Assembly: GCA_045594245.1 (NCBI GenBank)
Contig: JAZNYG010000095.1
Location: forward strand, 1-30,819
Source: UBA1189 sp045594245
GTDB taxonomy: Bacteria; Bacteroidota; Bacteroidia; Bacteroidales; Bacteroidaceae
Length of the DNA stretch: 30,819 bases
Direction of reading: 5' to 3'
The notes under the pieces were generated by a model, which was not told where the DNA came from, made no database searches, and saw only the letters and a program-made list of their open reading frames with translations. A program made the position numbers and the translations under genes. Positions 1 through 7,640 of the stretch are shown here, one piece after another (positions within the stretch are counted from its first letter, which is position 1; every line of letters starts with the position of its first letter).

Positions 1-1130
1 GCACAGGCCGAACCGATAACACCGGCTACGTTGGGACCCATGGCATTCATGAGCAGGTAGTTGGTGGGGTCGGCCTTCTGACCCTCGTCGTGAGAGATAC
101 GGGCTGCCATAGGCACGGCAGATACACCGGCGTTACCGATGAGCGGGTTGATCTTCTTGCCCTTCGGGAGGAAGAGGTTCATGAACTTCACGAACAGTAC
201 ACCGCTGGCGGTAGCGATAATGAAGGCTGTGATACCTACAAGCAGGATCTTCAGCGTAGAGGGGGTGAGGAACTCACTTGCCTGGGTAGAGGCACCTACG
301 GTGAGACCGAGCAGGATAGTGATACAGTTGATCAGCGGACCCTTGGCTGCCTCGGCCAGACGGCCGGTTACGCCACTTACGTTGAGCAGGTTACCGAAGA
401 AGAGCATACCCAAGAGGGGCAGACCGCTGGGCACGATGAACGCGGTGAGCAGCAGGCCGATGATGGGGAACATGATCTTCTCGGTCTGTGATACCTGGCG
501 GGGAGCCTCCATGCGGATGAGGCGCTCCTTCTTGGTGGTGAGCAGGCGCATGATGGGGCGCTGGATCACGGGCACGAGGGCCATGTAGGAGTAGGCACAC
601 ACGGCAATAGCTCCCATGAGGTTGGGTGCGAGCTTCGATGACAGGAAGATGGCGGTAGGACCGTCGGCACCACCGATGATGGCGATACCTGCTGCCTGGT
701 CGGGCTCGAAGCCGAGGAGCAGGGCAATGATATAGGCTGCGAAGATACCGAACTGTGCAGAAGCACCTACGAGCATCATCTTAGGATTGGCGATGAGCGG
801 ACCGAAGTCGGTCATGGCACCAATGCCGAGGAAGATGAGGGGTGGGTACCAACCGGTCTTCACACCTTGATAGAGGATGTTGAGCACTGAACCCTCTTCG
901 TAGAGACCAATCTCGAGGCCTGCATCGGCCTTAAAGGGGATGTTGCCCAGGATGATACCGAAGCCTATGGGCACGAGCAACAATGGCTCCCAACCCTTCT
1001 TGATGGCAAGTGTGATGAAGAGGCATCCTACCAGAATCATCACGATATGTCCCCACGTAGCATTGGCAAAACCGGTGTATTGCCAGAAGTCTACGAGGTT
1101 GTTTCCGATAAAGTTTAAAAAGTCGTTCAT
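1..1130 (-). CDS. mmdB: Sodium-pumping decarboxylase beta subunit (OadB/MmdB), 3' end cut off
   Basis: This is the integral membrane subunit that decarboxylates the carboxybiotin carried by the biotin protein and couples this to Na+ export. The protein starts MNDFLNFIGN at 1130 and about 376 codons are visible; the C-terminus lies outside the window. It is a string of hydrophobic segments with the family signatures GAMTDFGPLIANP (about residues 104-116) and IGGADGPTAIF (about 152-162); the Asp in the second motif belongs to the conserved sodium/proton site of the family. It is the last visible gene of the mce-mmdA-gamma-biotin-beta operon, 157 bases after the biotin carrier gene; that gap holds a GC-rich palindromic repeat. 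The family includes oxaloacetate, methylmalonyl-CoA and glutaconyl-CoA decarboxylases; the linked epimerase and mmdA favour methylmalonyl-CoA. Confidence 0.93.
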   Translation of the reverse strand, partial: MNDFLNFIGNNLVDFWQYTGFANATWGHIVMILVGCLFITLAIKKGWEPLLLVPIGFGIILGNIPFKADAGLEIGLYEEGSVLNILYQGVKTGWYPPLIFLGIGAMTDFGPLIANPKMMLVGASAQFGIFAAYIIALLLGFEPDQAAGIAIIGGADGPTAIFLSSKLAPNLMGAIAVCAYSYMALVPVIQRPIMRLLTTKKERLIRMEAPRQVSQTEKIMFPIIGLLLTAFIVPSGLPLLGMLFFGNLLNVSGVTGRLAEAAKGPLINCITILLGLTVGASTQASEFLTPSTLKILLVGITAFIIATASGVLFVKFMNLFLPKGKKINPLIGNAGVSAVPMAARISHDEGQKADPTNYLLMNAMGPNVAGVIGSAC

Positions 1131-1135
1131 AATAG

Positions 1136-1278
1136 GGGACCCCCTCTAACTCCCCCTCTATGGGGAGGACTCAGCCTTCGCGGAGAAGTTAGATGGGGCT
1201 ATTTTAAAAGTTATACATGTTTATTTGTTATGGGACTTCGTTCTCCCCTCCATAGAGGGAGGGGTAAGGGGGAGGGTC
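1136..1278. repeat. GC-rich palindromic (REP-like) element between biotin carrier and OadB genes
   Basis: A pyrimidine-rich arm near 1136-1169 (CCCCTCTAACTCCCCCTCTA, then TGGGGAGGA) is matched in inverted orientation by an arm at 1241-1278 (CTCCCCTCCATAGAGGGAGG, then GGTAAGGGGGAGGG). Nested inside are CTCCCC/GGGGAG around the TCTA loop, a CTTC-GCGGA-GAAG hairpin, and a pairing of CCCCTCTAACT (1141-1151) with AGTTAGATGGGG (1188-1199). The transcript would fold strongly between two cistrons. Such elements resemble dispersed intergenic palindromes of Bacteroidales, but copy number cannot be tested here. Confidence 0.6.
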
Positions 1279-1287
1279 TTCCTTTTT

Positions 1288-1722
1288 TTATCCCAATGTA
1301 ATAATATCGGTTCCTTCTGCGATAGACTGTCCCTTCTCTACGTTGATGGCAACTACCTGACCTTCGCGGTCGGCGTTGATGTTGTTCTCCATCTTCATGG
1401 CTTCGAGGATAGCTACGGTCTGGCCCTTGGTCACGGTGTCGCCTACCTTCACCTTGATGTCGAGGATGACACCAGGCAGCGGAGCCTTGATGCCTGCACC
1501 ACCAGCTGCGGGGCGTGGAGCGGGAGCTGCTGCTGGAGCAGGAGCCGCTGCGGGGGCAGCTGCGGGACGTGCCACGGGTTTGGTCACTACGGGCTTGGCC
1601 GGACGGTCGAGCTCAACTTGATATGTCTTACCATTTACGGTAACGCTGGCCTTGTTGCCATCAAGTTCTTCTACGGCAACATTGTACTCATTGCCGTTAA
1701 TCTTGTATTTATATTCTTTCAT
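1288..1722 (-). CDS. mmdC: Biotin carboxyl carrier protein of the methylmalonyl-CoA decarboxylase
   Basis: A 144-residue biotin carrier that shuttles the carboxyl group from the MmdA carboxyltransferase to the membrane OadB-type subunit. Residues 1-40 form a small N-terminal region, 41-75 an Ala/Pro-rich flexible linker (many AP and AAP units), and 78-144 a biotinyl domain with the hallmark EAMKM motif, Lys110 being the expected biotinylation site. The length and linker match stand-alone carriers of Na+-pump decarboxylases rather than AccB, which normally neighbours accC. It lies 35 bases after the gamma subunit gene and before the beta subunit gene. Start ATG at 1722, with no competing upstream start. 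Confidence 0.93.
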   Translation of the reverse strand: MKEYKYKINGNEYNVAVEELDGNKASVTVNGKTYQVELDRPAKPVVTKPVARPAAAPAAAPAPAAAPAPRPAAGGAGIKAPLPGVILDIKVKVGDTVTKGQTVAILEAMKMENNINADREGQVVAINVEKGQSIAEGTDIITLG

Positions 1723-1731
1723 TGTTTACCA

Positions 1732-1766
1732 AATTTTCAATTTTCAACTTTCAATTCTCAATTGTA
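1732..1766. repeat. Heptamer array (AATTTTC-type), five units
   Basis: Consecutive 7-base units AATTTTC, AATTTTC, AACTTTC, AATTCTC and AATTGTA run through the junction of the gamma-subunit and biotin-carrier genes. The last units overlap the TGA stop of the gamma subunit (1758-1760), so the array forms the end of one gene and the leader of the next. Confidence 0.6.
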
Positions 1767-2669
1767 CGGATACGGATGTGAGTGGGTATGTGTCAGCATG
1801 TGCCAGCTCGACTCGCCACCGTCGATGGTGAGCACGTCGCTCTCCTCATCGTGTATGTTGCCGAAGTGCTCGTGCAGGGCCATGCAGATGGCGGCCATCT
1901 CTTCATCGGCCTTGCCATCGTTAGCTGCAGGAGCAGGAGCGACAGCTTGGGCAGGAGCCTTTTTGGCGCTTGAGACGGTGTTGGCGAATACCTTGCCGAT
2001 AATGGCAAAGAGGAACCAGAGGATAGCGAGTGCCGAGAATACTACAGCCATACACATCACGGTCATGCCGAGGCCCAGGCTGTCCATACGCTTGAACTTG
2101 GCCACCTTGCCTTCGCCCTGCTCTACGATGTTGGTAGCGGCAGGAGTCACGTTGTCGGCAGTCACGATGCGCCATTCACCTACGCCATCCTTGGCGCGGG
2201 CCCATGACTGGTTCTCGCCGAGGGCGGGTACGGTGACTGAGTCGAGTAGGGTAGTACCGTTGGCATCGTACAGGGCAATCCAGTTCTCGGTGCTGTCGGC
2301 CAAAGTGAAACTGGTGTGGAAGATACCGCGCTTGGGCATGTTGTCGGCAAAGAAGAGCATCTTCTGCTTGCCGTGAATGCCTGTGGCTACATCGCCTGAG
2401 GGTATCTGGTACATCATCTTGATGCGTTCGGGAGCACTCAGCTCTTCGTTGAGCACGGCACGGTTGGTTGTAAGGAAACAGTTGCGTGCGTTGGCTGAGG
2501 CAAAAGCATCGTTGTGAAATTCTATCCATGCCGAACGGCAGCCATACTCGTCGAGTATGCTCTCCGTGTTGGTCACGAGAATCTCATTGAACTTGAGGTT
2601 CTTGGCACCTTGGGCAAAGCCTGCGGTGACTGCGAGAACCATCAGTATGGTCAATATTACTTTTCTCAT
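1758..2669 (-). CDS. OadG-type gamma subunit fused to a secreted lamin-tail domain
   Basis: Predicted membrane-anchoring gamma/delta subunit of the sodium-pumping decarboxylase. The start is placed at MRKVILTI (2669), since a signal peptide (residues 1-20, ending AGFAQ) begins there; an in-frame extension to 2747 would precede it with repeat-encoded sequence. Residues 24-170 look like a lamin-tail (LTD) beta-sandwich: NLKFNEILVTN, AWIEFHNDA, NWIALYDANG, SWARAKDGVGEWRI. A single membrane segment follows at 199-226, then an Ala/Pro linker and an acidic, His-rich tail (DEEMAAICMALHEHFG to HTHSHPYPYN). Classical OadG proteins are about 80-100 residues, essentially only the last third of this one; the large periplasmic domain is extra. 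The operon position between mmdA and the biotin carrier supports the role; a function for the LTD is unknown to me. Confidence 0.85.
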   Translation of the reverse strand: MRKVILTILMVLAVTAGFAQGAKNLKFNEILVTNTESILDEYGCRSAWIEFHNDAFASANARNCFLTTNRAVLNEELSAPERIKMMYQIPSGDVATGIHGKQKMLFFADNMPKRGIFHTSFTLADSTENWIALYDANGTTLLDSVTVPALGENQSWARAKDGVGEWRIVTADNVTPAATNIVEQGEGKVAKFKRMDSLGLGMTVMCMAVVFSALAILWFLFAIIGKVFANTVSSAKKAPAQAVAPAPAANDGKADEEMAAICMALHEHFGNIHDEESDVLTIDGGESSWHMLTHTHSHPYPYN

Positions 2670-2700
2670 TGTTGTAAAATTATTTGTTAAGGCTGTAATG

Positions 2701-2726
2701 GTAAGGCAGACGGTGTCTGCCCTTAC
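2701..2726. repeat. Short palindrome in the mmdA-gamma subunit junction
   Basis: GTAAGGCAGAC and GTCTGCCCTTAC face each other around a GGT loop, pairing almost perfectly with one extra C. It lies 31 bases upstream of the gamma-subunit start and would form a hairpin in the operon mRNA. It looks like a dispersed REP-type palindrome. Confidence 0.55.
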
Positions 2727-2740
2727 CTGACGCACCTTAA

Positions 2741-2771
2741 TTGTCAATTGTCAATTATCAATTGTCAATTA
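2741..2771. repeat. Heptamer array (TTGTCAA-type), four units
   Basis: Units TTGTCAA, TTGTCAA, TTATCAA and TTGTCAA follow one another from 2741 to 2768 and the pattern fades into the mmdA stop codon (2772-2774). Same 7-base period and AATT core as the arrays at 1732 and 4332. Confidence 0.6.
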
Positions 2772-4322
2772 TTACAAAGGTATATTGCCGTGTTTTCTCT
2801 TCGGGTTCTCGAGCTTCTTGGTCTGCAACTCGGCCAACGCACGGATGATGCGGAAGCGGGTGTTGCGGGGCTCGATAACATCGTCGATGTAGCCATACTT
2901 GGCTGCATTGTACGGGTTGGCGAAGAGCTTGGTGTACTCGGCCTCCTTCTCGGCAATGAATGCCTTGGGGTCTTCCTTCTCCTTGGCCTCCTTGGCGTAG
3001 AGGACGGCAGCAGCACCGCTGGCACCCATTACGGCAATCTCGGCTGTAGGCCAAGCATAGTTCATGTCGCCACGGAGCTGCTTACAGCTCATCACGATGT
3101 GGCTACCACCATAGCTCTTGCGCAGGGTAACGGTTACCTTGGGCACAGTAGCCTCGCCGAAGGCGTAGAGCAACTTGGCGCCGTGGAGAATAACGGCGTT
3201 GTACTCCTGGCCTGTGCCGGGGAGGAAGCCGGGAACGTCAACGAGTGTTACCAAGGGGATGTTGAAGGCGTCGCAGAAACGTACGAAGCGGGCTGCCTTG
3301 CGTGAAGCGTTGCAGTCGAGCACACCGGCAAAGGCCATGGGCTGGTTGGCTACGATACCTACTGACTCGCCGTTGAAGCGGGCGAAGCCTACGATGATGT
3401 TCTTGGCATAGTCTTTCTGTACCTCGAGGAACTCACCGTTGTCGACGATAGCGCCGATAACCTCGTACATGTCGTATGCCTTGTTGGGGTTGTCGGGGAT
3501 GATCTCGTTGAGGAGGTCTTCCTTACGGTCGATGGGGTCGGTGCACACTACGCGGGGTGCCTGCTCCATGTTGTTCTGGGGCATGTATGAGAGGAGCTTG
3601 CGAATCATGGCAAGAGCCTCTTCCTCGGTCTGTGCGGTGAAGTGGGTCACACCAGACTTGCTTGAGTGTACTGATGCGCCACCGAGCTGCTCCTGGGTAA
3701 CGTCTTCGCCAAGCACGGTCTTCACTACGGCGGGACCGGTGAGGAACATGTATGAAGTGCCTTCCATCATCAAGGTGAAGTCGGTGAGGGCAGGTGAGTA
3801 TACGGCACCACCGGCGCAGGGACCGAAGATACCTGAAATCTGAGGAATCACACCTGATGCCATGATGTTGCGCTGGAAGATCTCTGAGTAGCCGGCGAGG
3901 GCGTTGATGCCTTCCTGGATACGTGCACCACCCGAGTCGTTGATACCGATAACGGGAGCACCCATCTTCATGGCTGCATCCATAATCTTGCAAATCTTCA
4001 TGGCCATGGTCTCGGAGAGAGAGCCGGCATTCACGGTGAAGTCCTGTGCAAATACATACACGAGGCGGCCGTCGATGGTACCATAACCTGTTACCACACC
4101 ATCGCCGAGGCTCTGCTTCTTCTCCATGCCGAAGTTGTGGCAGCGGTGAGTTACGAACATGTCCATCTCTTCGAATGAACCTTTGTCGAGCAGCATATCG
4201 ATACGTTCACGTGCGGTATACTTACCCTTCTCATGCTGCTTTTGAATGGCCTTCTCGCCACCGCCCAGACGGGCTTTCTCGCGCAGCTCTACGAGCTCTC
4301 TAATTTTATCTAATTGTGACAT
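2772..4322 (-). CDS. mmdA: Methylmalonyl-CoA decarboxylase alpha subunit (carboxyltransferase)
   Basis: A 516-residue acyl-CoA carboxyltransferase that moves the carboxyl group of (S)-methylmalonyl-CoA to biotin, giving propionyl-CoA, the last carbon step of the succinate-propionate route. Two crotonase-like halves are visible: the N half has DSGGARIQEGI (129-139) and GPCAGGAVYSPALTDF (167-182); the C half has DVPGFLPGTGQE (362-373) and GGSHIVMSCKQL (406-417). Length is normal for MmdA, PccB and PCC-beta-like proteins. A propionyl-CoA carboxylase beta chain would look alike, but the linked gamma, biotin carrier, OadB-type pump and epimerase argue for the sodium-pump complex. It is 88 bases after mce and 102 bases before the gamma gene. 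Confidence 0.95.
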   Translation of the reverse strand: MSQLDKIRELVELREKARLGGGEKAIQKQHEKGKYTARERIDMLLDKGSFEEMDMFVTHRCHNFGMEKKQSLGDGVVTGYGTIDGRLVYVFAQDFTVNAGSLSETMAMKICKIMDAAMKMGAPVIGINDSGGARIQEGINALAGYSEIFQRNIMASGVIPQISGIFGPCAGGAVYSPALTDFTLMMEGTSYMFLTGPAVVKTVLGEDVTQEQLGGASVHSSKSGVTHFTAQTEEEALAMIRKLLSYMPQNNMEQAPRVVCTDPIDRKEDLLNEIIPDNPNKAYDMYEVIGAIVDNGEFLEVQKDYAKNIIVGFARFNGESVGIVANQPMAFAGVLDCNASRKAARFVRFCDAFNIPLVTLVDVPGFLPGTGQEYNAVILHGAKLLYAFGEATVPKVTVTLRKSYGGSHIVMSCKQLRGDMNYAWPTAEIAVMGASGAAAVLYAKEAKEKEDPKAFIAEKEAEYTKLFANPYNAAKYGYIDDVIEPRNTRFRIIRALAELQTKKLENPKRKHGNIPL

Positions 4323-4331
4323 AGTTATTAT

Positions 4332-4407
4332 AATTATGAATTATGAATTATGAATTATCCCTCATCGTTGGAGGAAATTCACAATTCATAACTCAAAATT
4401 CAGAATT
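4332..4407. repeat. Inverted pair of heptamer arrays between mce and mmdA
   Basis: Four units of AATTATG/C run from 4332 to 4359. After a 16-base spacer, four units AATTCAC, AATTCAT, AACTCAA and AATTCAG run from 4376 to 4403, ending in AATT. The second array is close to the reverse complement of the first, so the mRNA can fold into one long AU-rich hairpin just upstream of the mmdA start (4322). Confidence 0.65.
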
Positions 4408-4410
4408 AAT

Positions 4411-4818
4411 TTACGGTTTCTCACAAAGTTCGGTCAACACGCCCTGTGTAGCTTTCGGATGGAGGAATGCGATATTGAGTCCCTCGGCACCCTTGCGGGG
4501 AGCCTTGTCGATGAGGCGGATGCCGGCAGCGTCGCACTCGGCAAGTGCGTTTGCAACGCCGTCTTCAACAGCAAAGGCTACGTGGTGTACGCCAGCGCCC
4601 TTGTTCTCGATGAACTTGGCGATGGTGCTCTCCTCAGATGTGGGCTCGAGGAGCTCGATCTTGGTTTCGCCTACCATAAGGAATGCGGTGCGTACCTTCT
4701 GGTCTTCTACGGTCTCGATGTTGTAGCACTTCAGACCCAATACGTTCTCATAGTAGGGCAGTGCCTCCTCGATGCTCTTTACAGCAATGCCGAGGTGTTC
4801 GATTTTTGAGATTTTCAT
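4411..4818 (-). CDS. mce: Methylmalonyl-CoA epimerase
   Basis: A 135-residue vicinal-oxygen-chelate fold protein that interconverts (R)- and (S)-methylmalonyl-CoA, linking methylmalonyl-CoA mutase to the decarboxylase encoded next to it. Paired VOC motifs are visible: IEHLGIAVKSIEEALPYYEN at the N-terminus (His8 a likely metal ligand), KIELLEP (53-59), GVHHVAFAVED (76-86, His78/79) and the closing GVLTELCEKP with Glu130. Length and spacing match bacterial epimerases. It is the first gene of the operon, with a candidate -7 box 53 bases upstream of its ATG. Confidence 0.95.
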   Translation of the reverse strand: MKISKIEHLGIAVKSIEEALPYYENVLGLKCYNIETVEDQKVRTAFLMVGETKIELLEPTSEESTIAKFIENKGAGVHHVAFAVEDGVANALAECDAAGIRLIDKAPRKGAEGLNIAFLHPKATQGVLTELCEKP

Positions 4819-4870
4819 GTTGTTATTTATAATAAAAAAAGGTTATATTTAAATAAATTATATTTGGGTT

Positions 4871-4878
4871 CAAAGTTA
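4871..4878 (-). promoter_or_regulatory. Candidate -7 box of the mce-mmd operon
   Basis: Reads TAACTTTG on the minus strand, matching the Bacteroidetes TAnnTTTG element, about 50 bases upstream of mce. No convincing -33 TTTG is seen at the expected spacing, so the call is tentative. Confidence 0.4.
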
Positions 4879-4996
4879 CTACTTTATTTTCATTTACGGC
4901 TGCTGAAATGCGATTTATTTTTCGATAAAAGGCATTTTGTAGCCGTCGTAATCATCTACAAGGCTACAGTGTCAGGAAAGTGTGTTGTTGGCAGAG

Positions 4997-7402
4997 TTAA
5001 AACTCGATGAGTACACGGGCATTGATGCGGCGCCCTGTGAGGTAGTTGGGTACGGCGTAACGGTGATTCTCCGTGTCGGTAATCCAATAGTAGGAGTTGA
5101 CATTGTTGATTCCAAGCAGGTTGAAGGCATCCACTCCAAGCCAAATGTTACGGAAATGCTGCTTCCATCCGTGTCTGATGGTATGTTCGTCGTTGTTGAG
5201 CAGGCGGTAGCTCATACCGATGTCTACACGGCGATATGAGGGAGCTCTGAAGATTTGCTTCTCGCGTCCAGAATGGGGAGGCCCGAAGGGGAGTCCGTTG
5301 GCATATACGGCACGCAGGTTCATCTGCCAACGGTCTGAACCTGGGAAATAGTCGGTGAGACAGAAAGAGAGGTTGAAGCGCTGATCGGTGGGGCGTGGAT
5401 ACCACCGTCCGTCAATCTTTTCCTCGGTACGCATGATAGAGGCCGTGAGCCACGAGTCAGTGCCGGGGATAAATTCGCCGAAGAGCTTCATGTCGAGTCC
5501 GGCTGCATAGCCTGATGCACAATTCTCGCCATAATAGGTGAGGCGTACATTGTTTATATTATAAGGTATGAGGTTGGACAGGGATTTGTAGTAAACCTCG
5601 GTCGTTAGCTTGAAGGGACGGTCCCATACGCGGAACTGGTAGTCCATAGCACCTACTACTTGTATGGAGCGCTGTGACTTGATGTCCTTGTTGAGTTTGA
5701 CGTACGATGAACCACCTGCCTGCACCGTATCGCGGAATTCCTTATAGAAAGGGCTTTGGTAATATACTCCTGTGGCAAGGCGGAAGGTGAACTTGTCGTT
5801 CTCCTCGGGGATGAAGCCTACGGAAAGGCGAGGGGAGAAGAGTGGCTCGCGGTTCCACGACCAGTAAGATAGGCGTGCTCCGCCATTGATGACAAAAAGG
5901 CCAACGTCGGTATGCTTGCGCCATGTGTCTTGCAAGAATGCAGAGAAACGGTGGTTGCGAACATCGTTCTGTGAACGCAGGTTATAGATAAGTTCGATGC
6001 GTTCACCTGTGTGGGGCAAGGAGTAGCCTGCCGAGTCGCGCATCTCCCATTCATTGAGATTGTCGCTGATGGTTTCCAACTTGTATTCGGCACCCCAGTG
6101 CAGTTCGTGCTGTTGCAATTTATGGCTACCGCTCAGTCCCATCGAGGCCACCGAGGCAGTGAGAAAGTTGCGTGCATGCTCCATATAGGTGCCCACGCCC
6201 ATATTCTTGTCTTCGTCTACATCGTTGAGCCAGTATTGGCTGATGATGTCAAAGGTTTCCTCCTCGTCGGTGCGGTAGGCCGATGCACTGAGTGCGAGGC
6301 GGTTGTTTTCATCAATGTCGTAGTCCAATGTAAGTGCACCGAACCACGTGCGGAACATATCCTCCTCGCGTCCGCCAAAGTATACCTTGAACTCCTTTAC
6401 GTCCTCCAATGTACCGAACGAGGTGTTGCGGTCCGATGGGGTAAACCGATAGCGGTTTTGCGATACATTACCGATAAATCCGACCTCCAACTGCTCGGTG
6501 AGGCGGTAGGTGAGGTAGGTCTGATAGTCTATAAACGAAGGGTCGTATTCGCCGTGTGTGTCAAGTGTGCCCAGCAGGTATTGATTGGTTTTATAGCGCA
6601 GGCTATGGGTCATGCTCCACTTGTCTTTTTTACCGATGCCCACGTAGGCATTGGCACCGAGTAGACCCGCCGATACCGAACCCTCCAGTCGGGTGGGGCG
6701 ACGGTAGGTGATATCAAGCACACTGCTCATCTTATCACCATATTTTGCCTCGAAACCTCCGGAAGAAAAGCCGATGTTTTCCACCATGTCGGGATTGATG
6801 AAGGATAGTCCCTCTTGCTGGCCGGCACGTATAAGTAGTGGACGGTATATCTCTATACCATTTACGTATACGGAGTTTTCGTCATAGTTGCCTCCACGTA
6901 CATTGTAGGTCGATGACAGTTCATTCGTGGCGCTCACTCCCGCCTGTGTGGCGATGAATGACTCTATCGAGCCGCCCGAGGCATCGGGCATCAGTCGTGC
7001 CTGCTTTTGTGAAAGGTGTTGCATGGTGCCCGTCTGACGACGAGTTTCGCGGATGGTAACTCCTTGCAATGCGGTATTGGAGTGGGGGAGCATGATGTCC
7101 ATCGTGATGGTGCCTGTAGGCTTGGTGAGGATACGTCGACGCGTCTGATAACCTATCATGGAGTAGGTAATCTCTATCGTGTCGGCAGTGTTGAGCCGTA
7201 TGCTGTATTCGCCTTTGAGGTCGGTAGTGGTACCCTTCATCTGTCGTGCCACCCAGATGTTGGCAATTTCGATGGGGCTTCCCGTTTCGTCGGCCACCTT
7301 GCCTTTGATGATGACACTATTCTCCTGTATGCTCTCTTGTGAGAACATATAGCAGGGAAACATAGCTATCAGTGACAGAATAAGCAGTACTACCTTTTTC
7401 AT
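4997..7402 (-). CDS. TonB-dependent outer membrane receptor with carboxypeptidase-like N-terminal domain
   Basis: An 801-residue outer membrane receptor for energised uptake of an unidentified ligand. A signal peptide (MKKVVLLILSLIAMFPCYMF, to about 21) is followed by a carboxypeptidase-D regulatory-like domain (about 30-115: IIKGKVADETGSPIEIANIW, TTDLKGEYSIRL), a plug domain (about 120-235: SGGSIESFIATQAGVSA, YNVRGGNYDENSVYVNGIEI) and a 22-strand-type barrel to the C-terminal IEF ending in Phe, as usual for outer membrane barrels. There is no SusD partner, extended STN domain or glycan-processing enzyme next to it, so it is not an obvious PUL SusC; a metal-chelate, vitamin or peptide ligand is possible. 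It is divergent from the nucleoside kinase gene, and its leader carries a hairpin at 7420-7454. Confidence 0.9.
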   Translation of the reverse strand: MKKVVLLILSLIAMFPCYMFSQESIQENSVIIKGKVADETGSPIEIANIWVARQMKGTTTDLKGEYSIRLNTADTIEITYSMIGYQTRRRILTKPTGTITMDIMLPHSNTALQGVTIRETRRQTGTMQHLSQKQARLMPDASGGSIESFIATQAGVSATNELSSTYNVRGGNYDENSVYVNGIEIYRPLLIRAGQQEGLSFINPDMVENIGFSSGGFEAKYGDKMSSVLDITYRRPTRLEGSVSAGLLGANAYVGIGKKDKWSMTHSLRYKTNQYLLGTLDTHGEYDPSFIDYQTYLTYRLTEQLEVGFIGNVSQNRYRFTPSDRNTSFGTLEDVKEFKVYFGGREEDMFRTWFGALTLDYDIDENNRLALSASAYRTDEEETFDIISQYWLNDVDEDKNMGVGTYMEHARNFLTASVASMGLSGSHKLQQHELHWGAEYKLETISDNLNEWEMRDSAGYSLPHTGERIELIYNLRSQNDVRNHRFSAFLQDTWRKHTDVGLFVINGGARLSYWSWNREPLFSPRLSVGFIPEENDKFTFRLATGVYYQSPFYKEFRDTVQAGGSSYVKLNKDIKSQRSIQVVGAMDYQFRVWDRPFKLTTEVYYKSLSNLIPYNINNVRLTYYGENCASGYAAGLDMKLFGEFIPGTDSWLTASIMRTEEKIDGRWYPRPTDQRFNLSFCLTDYFPGSDRWQMNLRAVYANGLPFGPPHSGREKQIFRAPSYRRVDIGMSYRLLNNDEHTIRHGWKQHFRNIWLGVDAFNLLGINNVNSYYWITDTENHRYAVPNYLTGRRINARVLIEF

Positions 7403-7419
7403 TATTATATATTAACGCG

Positions 7420-7454
7420 AAATCTCCGCAAAACGTATATGTCTGTGGAGATTT
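7420..7454 (-). promoter_or_regulatory. Hairpin in the leader of the TonB-dependent receptor gene
   Basis: AAATCTCCGCA (7420-7430) pairs with TGTGGAGATTT (7444-7454) over 11 positions, with one G-U pair and a 13-base loop. It ends 18 bases upstream of the receptor ATG (7402) on the minus strand, with no T-tract after it, so it is more likely a regulatory or stabilising structure or an operator than a terminator. Confidence 0.4.
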
Positions 7455-7585
7455 TATAGGTTGGGTGACGTTTTGTTCTATTTCGTTCAACATATCTTTT
7501 ATATCGAACTTGCGTTAAATGAAGAACAAATACTTGCTAGTTTAATGTTTTTGGGCAGAAAAACTTTTTCAAAGACACAATTTTA

Positions 7586-7617
7586 TTGTATATTCGTGCG
7601 GAAAAATGTTAACTTTG
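7586..7617 (+). promoter_or_regulatory. Bacteroidetes-type promoter of the nucleoside kinase gene
   Basis: A TTG at 7586-7588 and TAACTTTG at 7610-7617 are separated by 21 bases. Transcription should start near 7624, giving a leader of about 17 bases before the ATG at 7641. Confidence 0.55.
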
Positions 7618-7640
7618 CAAACAATATTAAATAAGGAACC

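Noticed and set aside
1225..2376. Long plus-strand open frame of 383 codons opposite the decarboxylase operon
   Set aside because: It runs antisense across the biotin carrier and OadG genes, contains low-complexity Cys/Gly/Ser stretches from the Ala/Pro linker on the other strand, and matches no family. It is a by-product of C/G-ending codons on the minus strand.
2670..2747. N-terminal extension of the OadG-type protein (MTIKVRQVRADTV...)
   Set aside because: The extension covers the palindrome and part of the heptamer array and would place 26 residues before a clear signal peptide.
4332..4407. Heptamer arrays as a CRISPR or attachment site
   Set aside because: The 7-base unit is far too short for a CRISPR repeat, there are no spacers, and no cas or integrase genes are nearby.
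4997..7402. TonB-dependent receptor as part of a polysaccharide utilisation locus with the GH28 gene
   Set aside because: No SusD partner, regulator or further glycan enzymes adjoin it, and the GH28 gene lies about 14 kb away among housekeeping genes.
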